Counted from the stretch's first letter, positions 18,900 to 27,999 are shown. The stretch is 64,000 bases of DNA from Kineothrix alysoides (GCF_000732725.1 NZ_JPNB01000001.1:930001-994000), one strand, 5' to 3'. Made by a program: numbers and translations. The notes: generated by a model not told the origin, from the letters alone.

Positions 18900-21545
18900 A
18901 TGGAAATGAAACAGTATGGAGTGAACGAACTTAGAAAGATGTTTCTTGAATTTTTTGAAGGGAAAGAACATCTGGCGATGAAGAGCTTTTCGCTGGTGCC
19001 CCATAACGACAACAGTTTGCTGCTGATCAATTCCGGTATGGCTCCTTTAAAACCGTATTTTACGGGACAGGAGATCCCTCCGAGGAAAAGAGTAACTACC
19101 TGTCAGAAATGTATCCGTACCGGCGATATTGAAAATATAGGAAAAACTGCCCGCCACGGCACCTTTTTCGAGATGCTGGGCAACTTCTCTTTTGGTGACT
19201 ACTTCAAGCATGAAGCCATTGCCTGGAGCTGGGAGTTTTTGACTGAGGTAGTTGGCCTGGAAGCGGATAGATTATATCCTTCGGTATATTTGGAGGATGA
19301 TGAAGCCTTCGATATATGGAATAAAGAAATCGGAATCCCGGCGGAGCGCATTTACCGCTTTGGCAAGGAAGATAACTTCTGGGAACACGGTTCAGGACCA
19401 TGCGGTCCCTGCTCGGAGATATATTATGACCGCGGAGAAAAATATGGCTGTGGAAAGCCCGATTGTAAGGTGGGCTGCGAGTGCGACCGCTATATCGAAG
19501 TGTGGAATAATGTGTTTACCCAGTTCGAAAGTGATGGCAAGGGCAACTATGCGGAACTTGAACAGAAGAATATCGATACGGGAATGGGACTGGAAAGACT
19601 GGCGACAGTCGTGCAGGATGTGGACTCTATTTTCGATGTAGATACCATTCAGGCGCTTAGCAGAAAGGTATGCGAGATTTCCGGTAAAGAATATAAGAAG
19701 AAATATGAGTGGGACGTATCCATCCGTATCGTTACCGACCATATCCGTTCCGCGGCTTTTATGATTTCTGACGGTATTATGCCAACCAACGAGGGACGGG
19801 GCTATGTGCTTAGGCGAATTATCCGCCGCGCAGCAAGACATGGACGGCTTTTGGGAGTGGAAGGACAGTTCCTTGCGGACTTGAGCAAAACGGTAATCGA
19901 AGGAAGCAAGGACGGTTATCCGGAATTGGAAGAAAAGAAGGATTTTATTTTTAACGTGCTCACGCAGGAGGAAACGAAGTTTAACAAGACCATCGATCAG
20001 GGACTTGTCATTCTCGGTGAGATGGAGGCTTCCATGGAAAAGGACGGCGTAAAGGAGCTGGCCGGCGGAGATGCATTTAAACTTTATGATACTTATGGTT
20101 TCCCTCTTGATCTGACAAAGGAAATCTTAGAAGAAAAAGGTTTTACAGTAGATGAAAAGAGCTTTGCGGAGGCGATGCAGGAGCAGAAGGTAAAAGCCCG
20201 TTCTGCGCGCAAGGCTACGAACTATATGGGAGCCGATGTTACGGTATATGAGTCCATAGACCCTGCGGTTACGACTCAGTTCGTAGGCTATGACAGACTG
20301 GTGCACGATTCCAAGATTATTGTGCTTACCACGGAGACGGAGCTGGCAGAGGCGCTGACGGACGGTGAGATGGGAACGATCTTCGTAGAAGAGACTCCTT
20401 TTTATGCGACCATGGGCGGCCAGAGCGCAGATATCGGAGTAATCTATGCCGGGGATTCTCAATTTGAAGTGGTGGATACGGTGAAGCTGCTTGGTGGTAA
20501 GGTAGGACATATAGGCAAGGTGAAAAAGGGCATGTTCAAGGTAGGAGATAAAGTGACCTTATCGGTGGACGAGCAAAGAAGAGCGGATACATGCAAGAAC
20601 CACAGCGCCACCCATTTGCTCCAGAAGGCTCTGCGAACGGTGTTGGGCACTCATGTAGAGCAGGCTGGTTCTTTCGTGGATGGAGACAGACTCCGCTTCG
20701 ATTTCAGCCATTTTTCAGCTATGACGGAAGAAGAAATCGCTAAGGTAGAGCAGATTGTAAATGAGAAAATCGAACAGTCGCTGCCTGTATTCACGAGTAT
20801 CATGACGATAGAAGAAGCCAAAAAGGGCGGAGCGATGGCTTTGTTCGGTGAGAAATACGGAGAAACGGTACGTGTTGTTAAGATGGGGGATTTTTCCACT
20901 GAATTGTGCGGCGGTACCCATGTGGCCAATACGGGAGCGATATCTGCTTTTAAAATCATATCCGAAAGCGGCGTAGCGGCAGGCGTAAGAAGAATCGAAG
21001 CGCTGACGGGAGCCGGTGTGTTCCATTATTATGCGGAGTTGGAAAAGACTTTGGAAGAGGCTGCGAAGGCGGTAAAAGCTACTCCTGCTTCCCTTGTAGA
21101 AAAACTTGAGCATCTGATGGCGGAGATAAAGGCACTGCAAAGCGAAAATGAGTCCTTGAAGAGCAAAGCTGCCAAGGAAGCGCTTGGCGATGTTATGGAC
21201 CAAGTAAAGGAAATAAAGGGCGTGAAGCTTCTGGCTGCCAAGGTATCCGGAGTGGATATGAACGGCTTGCGTGACCTCGGCGACCAACTGAAGGAGAAGC
21301 TTAAGGAAGGTGTTGTCGTTCTCTTATCCGAGGAAGCGGGCAAGGTGAATATGATAGCTATGGCGACAGAAGGTGCAGTGGCAAAGGGAGCACATGCGGG
21401 CAATCTGATAAAAGGAATCGCGGCTCTCGTTGGCGGCGGGGGCGGCGGACGTCCGAACATGGCTCAGGCAGGCGGCAAGAATCCGCAAGGCATAGATGCT
21501 GCGATTACAGAATCCGAGAAAGTGCTGGAGACACAGATAATTTAA
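18900..21545 (+). CDS. alaS: Alanine--tRNA ligase
   Basis: An 881-residue class II synthetase of normal length. The catalytic core begins NELRKMFLEFFEGKEHLAMK and includes TCQKCIRTGDIENIGKTARH and FFEMLGNFSFGDYFKHEA. The editing domain shows the zinc ligands HSATHLLQKAL and CGGTHVANTG. The C-Ala domain ends with a glycine-rich GGGGGGRPNMAQAGGKNPQG segment before a short tail. It is probably co-transcribed with glyQS. Nothing unusual was seen. Confidence 0.98.
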   Translation: MEMKQYGVNELRKMFLEFFEGKEHLAMKSFSLVPHNDNSLLLINSGMAPLKPYFTGQEIPPRKRVTTCQKCIRTGDIENIGKTARHGTFFEMLGNFSFGDYFKHEAIAWSWEFLTEVVGLEADRLYPSVYLEDDEAFDIWNKEIGIPAERIYRFGKEDNFWEHGSGPCGPCSEIYYDRGEKYGCGKPDCKVGCECDRYIEVWNNVFTQFESDGKGNYAELEQKNIDTGMGLERLATVVQDVDSIFDVDTIQALSRKVCEISGKEYKKKYEWDVSIRIVTDHIRSAAFMISDGIMPTNEGRGYVLRRIIRRAARHGRLLGVEGQFLADLSKTVIEGSKDGYPELEEKKDFIFNVLTQEETKFNKTIDQGLVILGEMEASMEKDGVKELAGGDAFKLYDTYGFPLDLTKEILEEKGFTVDEKSFAEAMQEQKVKARSARKATNYMGADVTVYESIDPAVTTQFVGYDRLVHDSKIIVLTTETELAEALTDGEMGTIFVEETPFYATMGGQSADIGVIYAGDSQFEVVDTVKLLGGKVGHIGKVKKGMFKVGDKVTLSVDEQRRADTCKNHSATHLLQKALRTVLGTHVEQAGSFVDGDRLRFDFSHFSAMTEEEIAKVEQIVNEKIEQSLPVFTSIMTIEEAKKGGAMALFGEKYGETVRVVKMGDFSTELCGGTHVANTGAISAFKIISESGVAAGVRRIEALTGAGVFHYYAELEKTLEEAAKAVKATPASLVEKLEHLMAEIKALQSENESLKSKAAKEALGDVMDQVKEIKGVKLLAAKVSGVDMNGLRDLGDQLKEKLKEGVVVLLSEEAGKVNMIAMATEGAVAKGAHAGNLIKGIAALVGGGGGGRPNMAQAGGKNPQGIDAAITESEKVLETQII

Positions 21546-21578
21546 AAAGTATAGACAAAAAGAAAGTAAAGGGGCGGC

Positions 21579-22805
21579 ATGTTAGAAGGGAAAAACGTTG
21601 TTTTGGCAGTAAGTGGAAGTATTGCGGCATATAAAATTGCCAATTTGGCAAGTATGCTGAAAAAACTAAATGCTAATATCACTGTTCTGATGACGCAGAA
21701 TGCAACAAACTTTATCCATCCTGTTACTTTTGAGACTTTAACCGGAAACAAGTGTCTCATCGATACCTTCGACAGGAATTTTCAATATAATGTAGAGCAT
21801 GTTTCCCTTGCCAAAAGCGCAGACATTGTGCTTGTGGCACCGGCTTCCGCCAATGTTATCGGCAAGCTGGCACATGGAATTGCCGATGATATGCTAACGA
21901 CCACGGTCATGGCCTGTTCTTGCAAAAAAATCGTAGCCCCGGCTATGAATTCTTATATGTATGAGAATCCCGTTGTTCAGGACAACATAAAATTGTTAAG
22001 AAACTACGGTATCGAAGTGATTGAACCAGACAGCGGCTATCTGGCATGCGGAGATACCGGTGTGGGCAAGATGCCTTCGGAGCAAGTGCTGTTAGAACAT
22101 ATTCTGCGTGAAGCAGCGTTTGAAAAAGATCTGACAGGCAGAAAGGTGCTGGTAACAGCGGGCCCTACCCGGGAACCAATTGATCCGGTAAGGTTTTTGA
22201 CGAATCGTTCCACAGGGAAAATGGGTTATGCGATAGCGAAGCACTGTATGCAAAGAGGCGCAGAGGTCACCCTGATTACAGGAAAAACTGAGATAACAAA
22301 GCCTTTTTTTGTAAAGGTAATAGAAGTAGAAACGGCTGCAGATATGTTTGAAGCGGTAAAAGACTGCTATGAGGAGCAGGATATTATTATAAAAGCGGCC
22401 GCGGTGGCAGATTATCGTCCTGCATTTGTATCGGAGCAAAAAGTAAAAAAGAAGGATTATGAAATGACGATTCCATTGGAAAGAACAGAGGATATTCTGC
22501 AATTTCTCGGGAATAATCGGAAGCAAAATCAATTTTTATGCGGGTTTTCCATGGAAACAGAAAATTTATTGGAAAATTCCAAAGCTAAATTGCGAAACAA
22601 GCATATAGATATGATAGTAGCGAATAATCTAAAAGAGGATGGTGCAGGATTTGGTGTGGATACCAACATAGCCACATTGATTATGGCGGACAAAGTCATA
22701 GAACTGCCGATTATGAGTAAAGATGAAGTCGCAAAACAAATTATAGATACAATACAAATAATGCTAAACGTAAATAATTTGGAAAATGTCAACATAAAAC
22801 GCTAA
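21579..22805 (+). CDS. coaBC: Bifunctional CoaBC (coenzyme A biosynthesis)
   Basis: A 408-residue fusion of phosphopantothenoylcysteine decarboxylase (CoaC, about 1-180) and phosphopantothenate-cysteine ligase (CoaB, about 185-400). CoaC shows VSGSIAAYK, the active histidine in NVEHVSLAK (H74), the PAMNSYMYENP substrate clamp and the catalytic cysteine in SGYLACGDTGVG (C157). CoaB shows VTAGPTREPIDPVRFLTNRS and AAAVADYRP. The gene is intact and ends 16 bases before the hairpin at the left edge of the provirus. It is the last host gene before the element. Confidence 0.96.
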   Translation: MLEGKNVVLAVSGSIAAYKIANLASMLKKLNANITVLMTQNATNFIHPVTFETLTGNKCLIDTFDRNFQYNVEHVSLAKSADIVLVAPASANVIGKLAHGIADDMLTTTVMACSCKKIVAPAMNSYMYENPVVQDNIKLLRNYGIEVIEPDSGYLACGDTGVGKMPSEQVLLEHILREAAFEKDLTGRKVLVTAGPTREPIDPVRFLTNRSTGKMGYAIAKHCMQRGAEVTLITGKTEITKPFFVKVIEVETAADMFEAVKDCYEEQDIIIKAAAVADYRPAFVSEQKVKKKDYEMTIPLERTEDILQFLGNNRKQNQFLCGFSMETENLLENSKAKLRNKHIDMIVANNLKEDGAGFGVDTNIATLIMADKVIELPIMSKDEVAKQIIDTIQIMLNVNNLENVNIKR

Positions 22806-22821
22806 AATAAATTAGTTTTGT

Positions 22822-22872
22822 CACTATGCACAAAAATACACCGATAATAGATGGCTGTTTTTGTGCATAGTG
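22822..22872. repeat. 15-base inverted repeat at left edge of provirus
   Basis: A perfect 15-base inverted repeat (22822-22836 with 22858-22872) with a 21-base loop follows coaBC. It could terminate coaBC, but it also carries TTTTTGTGC (22858-22866), which recurs at 31088-31096 beside rpsU. It is therefore a candidate for the left boundary of the element. Confidence 0.6.
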
Positions 22873-22950
22873 TATTTTGGACGTACTTTTACAAGCGTTC
22901 CCTTCGGGAAGAGGGGCGCGCCTATTGGTTTCTATATTCAGTTACCGCGA

Positions 22951-23976
22951 TTATGGGATTGCTAAAGATTTTCTATATTCATTGACACTAAGTCCACCAA
23001 ACATTTTACGCGGATAGTTATTAATCCAGTCTTCAATATACTGTATCTTGTCCACACTATAATCGGCAATATCTGCTCCCTTTGGTATATGCCGCCGTAT
23101 CAGCTTATTGGCATTCTCATTACTTCCCCGTTCACTACTACAAAAGGGATGGCAGAAGTAGACGGAAGTACGCGGCTTTACTCCATATAAGGAACGCTCT
23201 ATTTCATTATGTGCAGAAAATTCTACCCCATTATCACAGGTAATAGTCTTAAATGTGGAACGAAAACGCCGTGTACCGTATTCCCTTTCTATTCGGTCTA
23301 GTGCCTTTACAACACTCTTTGCGGTACGGTCACGAATCGGCTTTACAATCTCCTTACGGAGCATTCTTTCCGTAAGGACAAGTAAACATGCCTTGCTCTT
23401 TCCCTTGCCGCTATAGACCGTGTCCATTTCCCAATGACCGTATATTTCACGTTCATTTACTTCCTTTGGGCGTTCTTCAATTTTCTTTGCACCAGTCATA
23501 TGATAACAATGACGTATTTTCTTTTCCGTTCTTTTTGTCTTTTGATATGGCAAATCCTTTGCACTGATAGACCAAAAAAGACGCGAGTGAATATAACTAT
23601 ACAAAGTAGCCGTACATATGTCAGTCTTAAAGTTACCACTTTTACGGACAGTGACAAGGGCGGCATAAGGAGAATATTTCTCCTCTTTTATGAGCCGTTC
23701 CACCTCATGCATAAAAGCATAGTCATTACCGACCTTCAAATCAATTCCTTTGTTATGTCCCCGTTCCTCTTGAATGCGTTGACTCACATCCGCACAATAT
23801 ACCGATTTTTCAAGCCACGTCTGACCGTCACGCATTAAGACCGTTCCCCGTTTGATTTCCCGATAGACCGTTGTATAATGCTTTCCAATCCTTTGTGCGA
23901 TTTCCTTCGGATTCTTTCCGTCCTTTAACATGGTTTCAATGATGTAACGCTCATGCTCTTTAATGTATGCACTCAT
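22951..23976 (-). CDS. IS30-family transposase, probable provirus integrase
   Basis: A 341-residue DDE transposase. The N-terminal helix-turn-helix (NPKEIAQRIGKHYTTVYREI, 22-41) is typical of IS30. Catalytic residues are D185 (HWEMDTVYSG), D248 (TCDNGVEF) and E287 in RGSNENANKLIRRHIPKG. Length and motif spacing are full. AAAGGGG precedes the ATG, and the provirus palindrome lies only 14 bases upstream of it, so the gene shares the element's regulation. IS30-type enzymes are known integrases of some Spiroplasma inoviruses. A simple independent insertion sequence is less likely because no flanking IS30-type terminal repeats were found around this gene alone. Confidence 0.85.
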   Translation of the reverse strand: MSAYIKEHERYIIETMLKDGKNPKEIAQRIGKHYTTVYREIKRGTVLMRDGQTWLEKSVYCADVSQRIQEERGHNKGIDLKVGNDYAFMHEVERLIKEEKYSPYAALVTVRKSGNFKTDICTATLYSYIHSRLFWSISAKDLPYQKTKRTEKKIRHCYHMTGAKKIEERPKEVNEREIYGHWEMDTVYSGKGKSKACLLVLTERMLRKEIVKPIRDRTAKSVVKALDRIEREYGTRRFRSTFKTITCDNGVEFSAHNEIERSLYGVKPRTSVYFCHPFCSSERGSNENANKLIRRHIPKGADIADYSVDKIQYIEDWINNYPRKMFGGLSVNEYRKSLAIP

Positions 23977-23990
23977 TTTTTCCCCTTTGA

Positions 23991-24014
23991 AAAAGTTCGA
24001 ACGTTCGAACTTTT
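23991..24014. promoter_or_regulatory. Provirus palindrome 1 (upstream of transposase)
   Basis: A perfect 24-base palindrome centred on the core GTTCGAACGTTCGAAC, located 14 bases upstream of the transposase start codon. It is the longest of the five copies. Confidence 0.85.
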
Positions 24015-24055
24015 AAAATGATAACGTTAGTGTACCTAATAAAGAGTAACAAATC

Positions 24056-24114
24056 AAAAAACACCCTATCAAATGGGGCACAGCTTTGCAGTGTGCTTTG
24101 ACAGAGTGTTTTTT
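24056..24114. terminator. Bidirectional hairpin after the rep unit
   Basis: An 18-base stem with two mismatches (24056-24073 with 24097-24114), carrying A- and T-runs at its ends, encloses a further small hairpin with GCACA and TGTGC arms. It lies between the rep unit and the transposase promoter and probably ends rep transcription. A role as a phage origin or packaging hairpin is also possible. Confidence 0.6.
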
Positions 24115-24150
24115 ATTTGTTTGGGCGTTACTGGTAACAGTAGGCCGTGT

Positions 24151-24324
24151 TTAGTTTGACACGTTATAGGTCTTTATAGGTGGATAGTTATTTCCGCGTA
24201 AACATGACCTATGAACATAATGCATGTGCTTTTTATTTTTGCCGATTGCTTCATGAGGTTGATTGTCTATATAGCGATAGCAGACAATACACATTTTCCC
24301 GTTGCCGTTTTGCCATTGTTCCAT
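24151..24324 (-). CDS. 57-residue protein with Cys/His zinc-type motif
   Basis: A short gene 18 bases downstream of rep, with GAAGGGGTAGAG before the ATG. The protein begins MEQWQNGNGKMCIVCYRYID and has C-x2-C at residues 12-15 followed by H and C in YVHRSC, a pattern able to hold one zinc ion in a treble-clef or HNH-like knuckle. I do not recognise a family. Its place at the end of the rep unit suggests a role in replication or its control. The ribosome binding site and position support it as a real gene. Confidence 0.55.
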   Translation of the reverse strand: MEQWQNGNGKMCIVCYRYIDNQPHEAIGKNKKHMHYVHRSCLRGNNYPPIKTYNVSN

Positions 24325-24342
24325 AACTCTACCCCTTCTATA

Positions 24343-25095
24343 TTAATCTCTTAATTCATAATATGTCACCCGTTGATGTGCTTCAGGTATATCTATGGTT
24401 TTACAATAAGTGATACGGTCAGCGTAAATCTGCTGAAATTCTTCTTCATCTTCAATACAAAACTCCGGCTCTACAATCTCTATATTCTGTGATGTATAAT
24501 ACCGCTTTTTATTCTTAAGATGGCTAACCGTTTGTTTCGTGATATACTTTGTGATGTAAGATGATACCCTTTCTGTGTCCTCAACCCGTGTCGCGGTGGT
24601 AAAACCCAATGTCCAATCCTTTATATTAAAGATAGGCTTACCGCTCTTACGGTCATTATGTCCGCTATAGGCGAAGCACAGACCGCCACAATCTGACAAT
24701 AGACCGTGGAAGTGGTAATGTTTCCCGTCCGCATGTAATTCGGGCACAATTAGATATTTCATATTTGGACACTTTCCACGTTTTCGAAAGTTATTTAAAT
24801 ATTGAGTTAATTTCTTGACTATCTCGTCATAGTCGGATGAATCCGTTTTCTGACGGTCAAATGTAAGCGTGATAAACCATTCCCAACGATTACTGCGCGC
24901 TATCTGATAGATTCTATTTTTCGTATTTTTTAATGATACGGAAAGGCAGTGCTTTTCTTCCTTTTCCGTTCTTTCCCTTTTTTGATATGTCTTTTTGAAG
25001 TTTTCGTTTTTTAATTCGCCGTTGTGAATAGTCTGCTTATAAAACGTTACATGTTGGCCTGCGGGGTAGTCAAAAACCCTACAGTTGTAATCCAT
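24343..25095 (-). CDS. Rolling-circle replication initiator (HUH endonuclease)
   Basis: A 250-residue Rep. Motif 1 is WEWFITLTFD (71-80), motif 2 is the HUH metal site HYHFHG (126-131), and motif 3 is YITKYITK with candidate catalytic tyrosines Y180 and Y184. The order and spacing match phage and plasmid Rep proteins that nick one strand at the double-strand origin and become covalently attached to the 5' end. No helicase domain is present, as in filamentous phage gpII-like proteins. It is probably transcribed with the 85-residue gene upstream, from the unit that starts at palindrome 2. The nick site itself was not identified. Confidence 0.85.
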   Translation of the reverse strand: MDYNCRVFDYPAGQHVTFYKQTIHNGELKNENFKKTYQKRERTEKEEKHCLSVSLKNTKNRIYQIARSNRWEWFITLTFDRQKTDSSDYDEIVKKLTQYLNNFRKRGKCPNMKYLIVPELHADGKHYHFHGLLSDCGGLCFAYSGHNDRKSGKPIFNIKDWTLGFTTATRVEDTERVSSYITKYITKQTVSHLKNKKRYYTSQNIEIVEPEFCIEDEEEFQQIYADRITYCKTIDIPEAHQRVTYYELRD

Positions 25096-25151
25096 ATCAA
25101 TTTTCCCTTTTTAATTTTAGTTGCAATATGTACTATAACTTATTGCTATTG

Positions 25152-25409
25152 TCAAGTAGGCGGCAGTTGGCAAAAGGGGCAATCCCGAAATAACCGTTGC
25201 TGTGCTTCTTTCTCCTTTGCTTGTTTTTCCTCCCGCATAGAATCACAGACTATCTTTATATTATGATTCATCACCGCATAGGCATTTTGGCGGGAGAATC
25301 CACCCGTAATAAGCGATTCCAGTGTATCAAAAGGAAGTTCCCCAAACCGCCTTAAGTAAGAAATATCAACACTTCCCATACAACAAGACCTTTTCATTTT
25401 ATTTGTCAT
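25152..25409 (-). CDS. 85-residue provirus protein with CxxC
   Basis: A small gene 57 bases upstream of rep and the first in its unit. GGAAAGGATGG precedes the ATG, and palindrome 2 lies 15 bases upstream. The protein has a central helical region (YLRRFGELPFDTLESLITGG), an acidic/basic helix (REEKQAKEKEAQQRLF) and a C-terminal CPFC pair, plus a CC near the start. I do not recognise a family. In inoviruses the position next to rep is often held by small replication or control proteins, so a similar role is possible. Confidence 0.6.
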   Translation of the reverse strand: MTNKMKRSCCMGSVDISYLRRFGELPFDTLESLITGGFSRQNAYAVMNHNIKIVCDSMREEKQAKEKEAQQRLFRDCPFCQLPPT

Positions 25410-25426
25410 AAGACCATCCTTTCCAA

Positions 25427-25442
25427 GTTCGAACGTCCGAAC
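25427..25442. promoter_or_regulatory. Provirus palindrome 2 (upstream of 85-residue gene and rep)
   Basis: The 16-base core GTTCGAACGTCCGAAC has one mismatch from the perfect palindrome. It sits 17 bases upstream of the first gene of the rep unit. Confidence 0.8.
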
Positions 25443-25490
25443 TATTAGAAACCGCGAAGGTATCGGGCGGGGCCCCTCAGTCCCCTTCCC

Positions 25491-26120
25491 TCAACCCTTC
25501 GCAGTTTCAAACATTTTGTACGTATCATACATGTTAAAATACTTTTTCTTGCCGATAAAAAATTCCGCCCCAAGTCGTTCCTTCATTGGATACCACATTT
25601 TGACGGAAACGAAGAGAGAGCCACCAGAAAGCAAACCGAGTACCTTTCCCGCCGCGCCGTAATTATTTACTTTGCGGTGTATCAATTCATATTCGATAAG
25701 AGAGCGGATTTGTCTATCTATCATGCGGTCAAACTGACTAATTAAGATAATATCAAAGCCTAATTTCCGATGTTGTGTAAAAAAAGTAAGCCATTCACTA
25801 CGCCCCGACATTTGCCATTCGCGACTATTAAACATGATTTGACATTCATCAATTACAAGAAGAAATTTCCCCTCGGGCAATGGCTTGCCTTTATAATAAT
25901 GATTACGGAAATCACGAGAAAACTTTTCTAGTCTTTTAGGCGTTAATCGGTCATTATCTATCGATAGATATTTACCTTTATGTCTGCCCTTGATAAGATT
26001 AGTGTTAAATGTAAAATTGCCGATAACAACACCGTTATAATTCTTTACACGGTAATACAATTTTTCCGCAAGGTGTAAACTTTTTCCACTTCCGGGGGTG
26101 CCACTATATAATGTAATCAT
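25491..26120 (-). CDS. Zot/pI-like assembly ATPase
   Basis: A 209-residue P-loop protein of the Zot (filamentous phage pI) family, which drives virion assembly and extrusion through the membrane. Walker A is GTPGSGKS (7-14), Walker B is FLLVIDE (86-92), and a sensor strand IILISQFD follows (125-132). The C-terminal part is short (LFVSVKMWYPMKERLGAEFF) and lacks the long periplasmic domain of Gram-negative Zot proteins, fitting a host without an outer membrane. The start has AGGGGGTATCTT upstream, nearly identical to the leader of the coat gene. It follows the 78-residue membrane gene by 10 bases. This is the hallmark gene for calling the element an inovirus. Confidence 0.82.
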   Translation of the reverse strand: MITLYSGTPGSGKSLHLAEKLYYRVKNYNGVVIGNFTFNTNLIKGRHKGKYLSIDNDRLTPKRLEKFSRDFRNHYYKGKPLPEGKFLLVIDECQIMFNSREWQMSGRSEWLTFFTQHRKLGFDIILISQFDRMIDRQIRSLIEYELIHRKVNNYGAAGKVLGLLSGGSLFVSVKMWYPMKERLGAEFFIGKKKYFNMYDTYKMFETAKG

Positions 26121-26130
26121 AAGATACCCC

Positions 26131-26367
26131 CTATTCGATAGCCTTTAACCATCGCAAGATAATGCCGTAAAAATACCAGAGGAAAATAGATACTAACCAC
26201 GCCCCGCCGATAGCGAGAAAATTCTTTACGGGTATGAACCAATTTAAATAACCAAGATATGGAAGGCTCGCCAGTGAATCAATATATCTTGAAAAAGGCG
26301 AAACGGGCATGACCATATACACCGCATCTAAAAGGGCATTTGTAATTTCTTTCATAAATGCAATCAT
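26131..26367 (-). CDS. Small membrane protein of the provirus (pVI-like position)
   Basis: A 78-residue protein with a hydrophobic or amphipathic N-terminal part (LLDAVYMVMPVSPF) and a clear C-terminal transmembrane segment (FLAIGGAWLVSIFLWYFYGI) ending in RWLKAIE. It is placed between the pIII-like gene (4-base gap) and the Zot-like gene (10-base gap). That is the slot of pVI in classical filamentous phages, where the protein caps the virion with pIII. Sequence similarity to pVI is not evident to me; the call is from position, size and topology. Confidence 0.55.
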   Translation of the reverse strand: MIAFMKEITNALLDAVYMVMPVSPFSRYIDSLASLPYLGYLNWFIPVKNFLAIGGAWLVSIFLWYFYGIILRWLKAIE

Positions 26368-26371
26368 AATA

Positions 26372-27964
26372 TCACCATTTGATTACCTTTCCCGTAATAA
26401 GAGCAAGCCCCAAAATAAATAAAATCGTCTCACAAGTGCGAAATATCTTTGCAAGAGATTCAAATTCGGCCATATCTATTACAAATGTATAATTGATGTG
26501 AAATGTATCTGCCCGAATAGGGAGTTCCCAACGGGGAGCAACGGGGGTAGCTTCTAACACCCGAAACAAGTCGATTATGTCAAACGGAATACAAAAAGGA
26601 AATATTCCGCTCCAATCCTTTGTCATTTTGTCAGTTCCTATTCCTTCATTATCGGGAATAGGTGTGGGTTCAATTTCAGGTTTTGGTGTGGGTACTGTTG
26701 GAGTGTCTGGGTTCGGAGTGGGATTGACCACTTCTTTTATAATTTTTTCTACCACTTTCACGTGTTCATCTGGTGTGGGATATTCGGGAATAGGTTGCGG
26801 GTTCGGGTTTGGGTTTGTGCTAGGATCAGTAACAACACCATAAGAGGGCAATAATTCCTCTTGAAATCTTGCTAATATATCCGCGAGTGCATCCGCGCTG
26901 ATACTAGGCGGTATAATAAGACCAGTGCTCGAATCCGATGTGATAAGAGGGAGAAGCATATTTTTTATTTGAGGTACAATATCTGGATAATTAATTGGCT
27001 CTTTTCTGGGATTAATAGCAGAACTCGTATCATTGGTACGAAAATTCAAATATTTGCTCATAGCTTCCATATCAGAAAAAACAGGCATATTCGTTGAATA
27101 AGAAGCAACAGGGTTAATTTCACTAAAATAATGACTCGGTATAGTAATACCACCAGCATATGGAACATATGACCATACTAAAGGCATAGACCATTTATTC
27201 ACACCAGAAGAGCCACTTTTAGTATCCAAAACCCCCTGATAAAAACGTAAAGGATAACTATCGTTTGCATTATAATAAACGGCATATCTATAAAGAGTAC
27301 TGCTAAGAGATGACTTAAGCGCATATGAATTAATAAAATAATATCTCGCATGAGTATAGTTCATACCATCATCTACAGACATATTCAAAAGGATATCGCC
27401 AGTTGAGGATGTATCATATTCACCATTCCACCCATATTCGGGCGATGGAACAGAAAACAATTCTTGTGATATTTTACTATCTCCGTCTTCATAAGTTTTA
27501 TGGACGAATCCAGCAACAGCCGCCACAACACTTGCACCGATAGTATATTTATCTGTTTTTAACCACTTTTTCCAACCGTTTTTATCTTTCGGGTCTTCTG
27601 GTGGTTCTTCACCCGAGGGCTTAGGAGAGAATGTCACTATATCACCGTCACGAATAGCACGTATAATGTGCTTAGTAGATATTTGTCCATCATCTACCTC
27701 AGGAACCTCCGACCCCCCAACGTAATCCATAAATTTATCGAATGTATCTTGTTGGGATTCATAACTATCATAGATTCCATACGCACCAGCCGCAACAAAA
27801 GCTGTCATTAAAAGATTCCACAAAACAGCACCCGTTTCAATAACAGCGGGAACAGCAACAACAGCGGCTTTCGCTTCTATAGGTTTAAATAATACCGACA
27901 TAATACTTGTGGTAAGTATGACAGATGCTAAAAATACAATAAATCCACGCTTTATAGGCTTCAT
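26372..27964 (-). CDS. pIII-like adsorption/minor coat protein
   Basis: A 530-residue secreted protein. It has a Sec signal peptide (hydrophobic core GFIVFLASVILTTSIMS, cleavage likely after EAKA), a large external region, a proline-rich repetitive linker (NPNPNPQPIPEYPTPDEH and PTPNPDTPTVPTPKPEIEPT), a conserved membrane-proximal part (WSGIFPFCIPFDIIDLFRVL then PVAPRWELPI), and a C-terminal membrane anchor (ILFILGLALITGKVIKW). This layout matches filamentous phage pIII proteins, which bind the host receptor and terminate assembly. GAAAGGGG precedes the ATG. It begins the unit pIII-like, 78-residue gene, Zot. Confidence 0.75.
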   Translation of the reverse strand: MKPIKRGFIVFLASVILTTSIMSVLFKPIEAKAAVVAVPAVIETGAVLWNLLMTAFVAAGAYGIYDSYESQQDTFDKFMDYVGGSEVPEVDDGQISTKHIIRAIRDGDIVTFSPKPSGEEPPEDPKDKNGWKKWLKTDKYTIGASVVAAVAGFVHKTYEDGDSKISQELFSVPSPEYGWNGEYDTSSTGDILLNMSVDDGMNYTHARYYFINSYALKSSLSSTLYRYAVYYNANDSYPLRFYQGVLDTKSGSSGVNKWSMPLVWSYVPYAGGITIPSHYFSEINPVASYSTNMPVFSDMEAMSKYLNFRTNDTSSAINPRKEPINYPDIVPQIKNMLLPLITSDSSTGLIIPPSISADALADILARFQEELLPSYGVVTDPSTNPNPNPQPIPEYPTPDEHVKVVEKIIKEVVNPTPNPDTPTVPTPKPEIEPTPIPDNEGIGTDKMTKDWSGIFPFCIPFDIIDLFRVLEATPVAPRWELPIRADTFHINYTFVIDMAEFESLAKIFRTCETILFILGLALITGKVIKW

Positions 27965-27999
27965 AAAACACCCCTTTCATAATCTATTTATTTATGGTA

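Noticed and set aside
20715-21460. Minus-strand open frames of 143-190 codons within alaS
   Set aside because: alaS is intact and full length here; the frames have no start signals and no recognisable domain.
26641-26830. A plus-strand glycine/valine-rich frame at 26577-26843 as a gene
   Set aside because: It is the complement of the proline-rich linker of the pIII-like gene; its repeats are explained by that linker.
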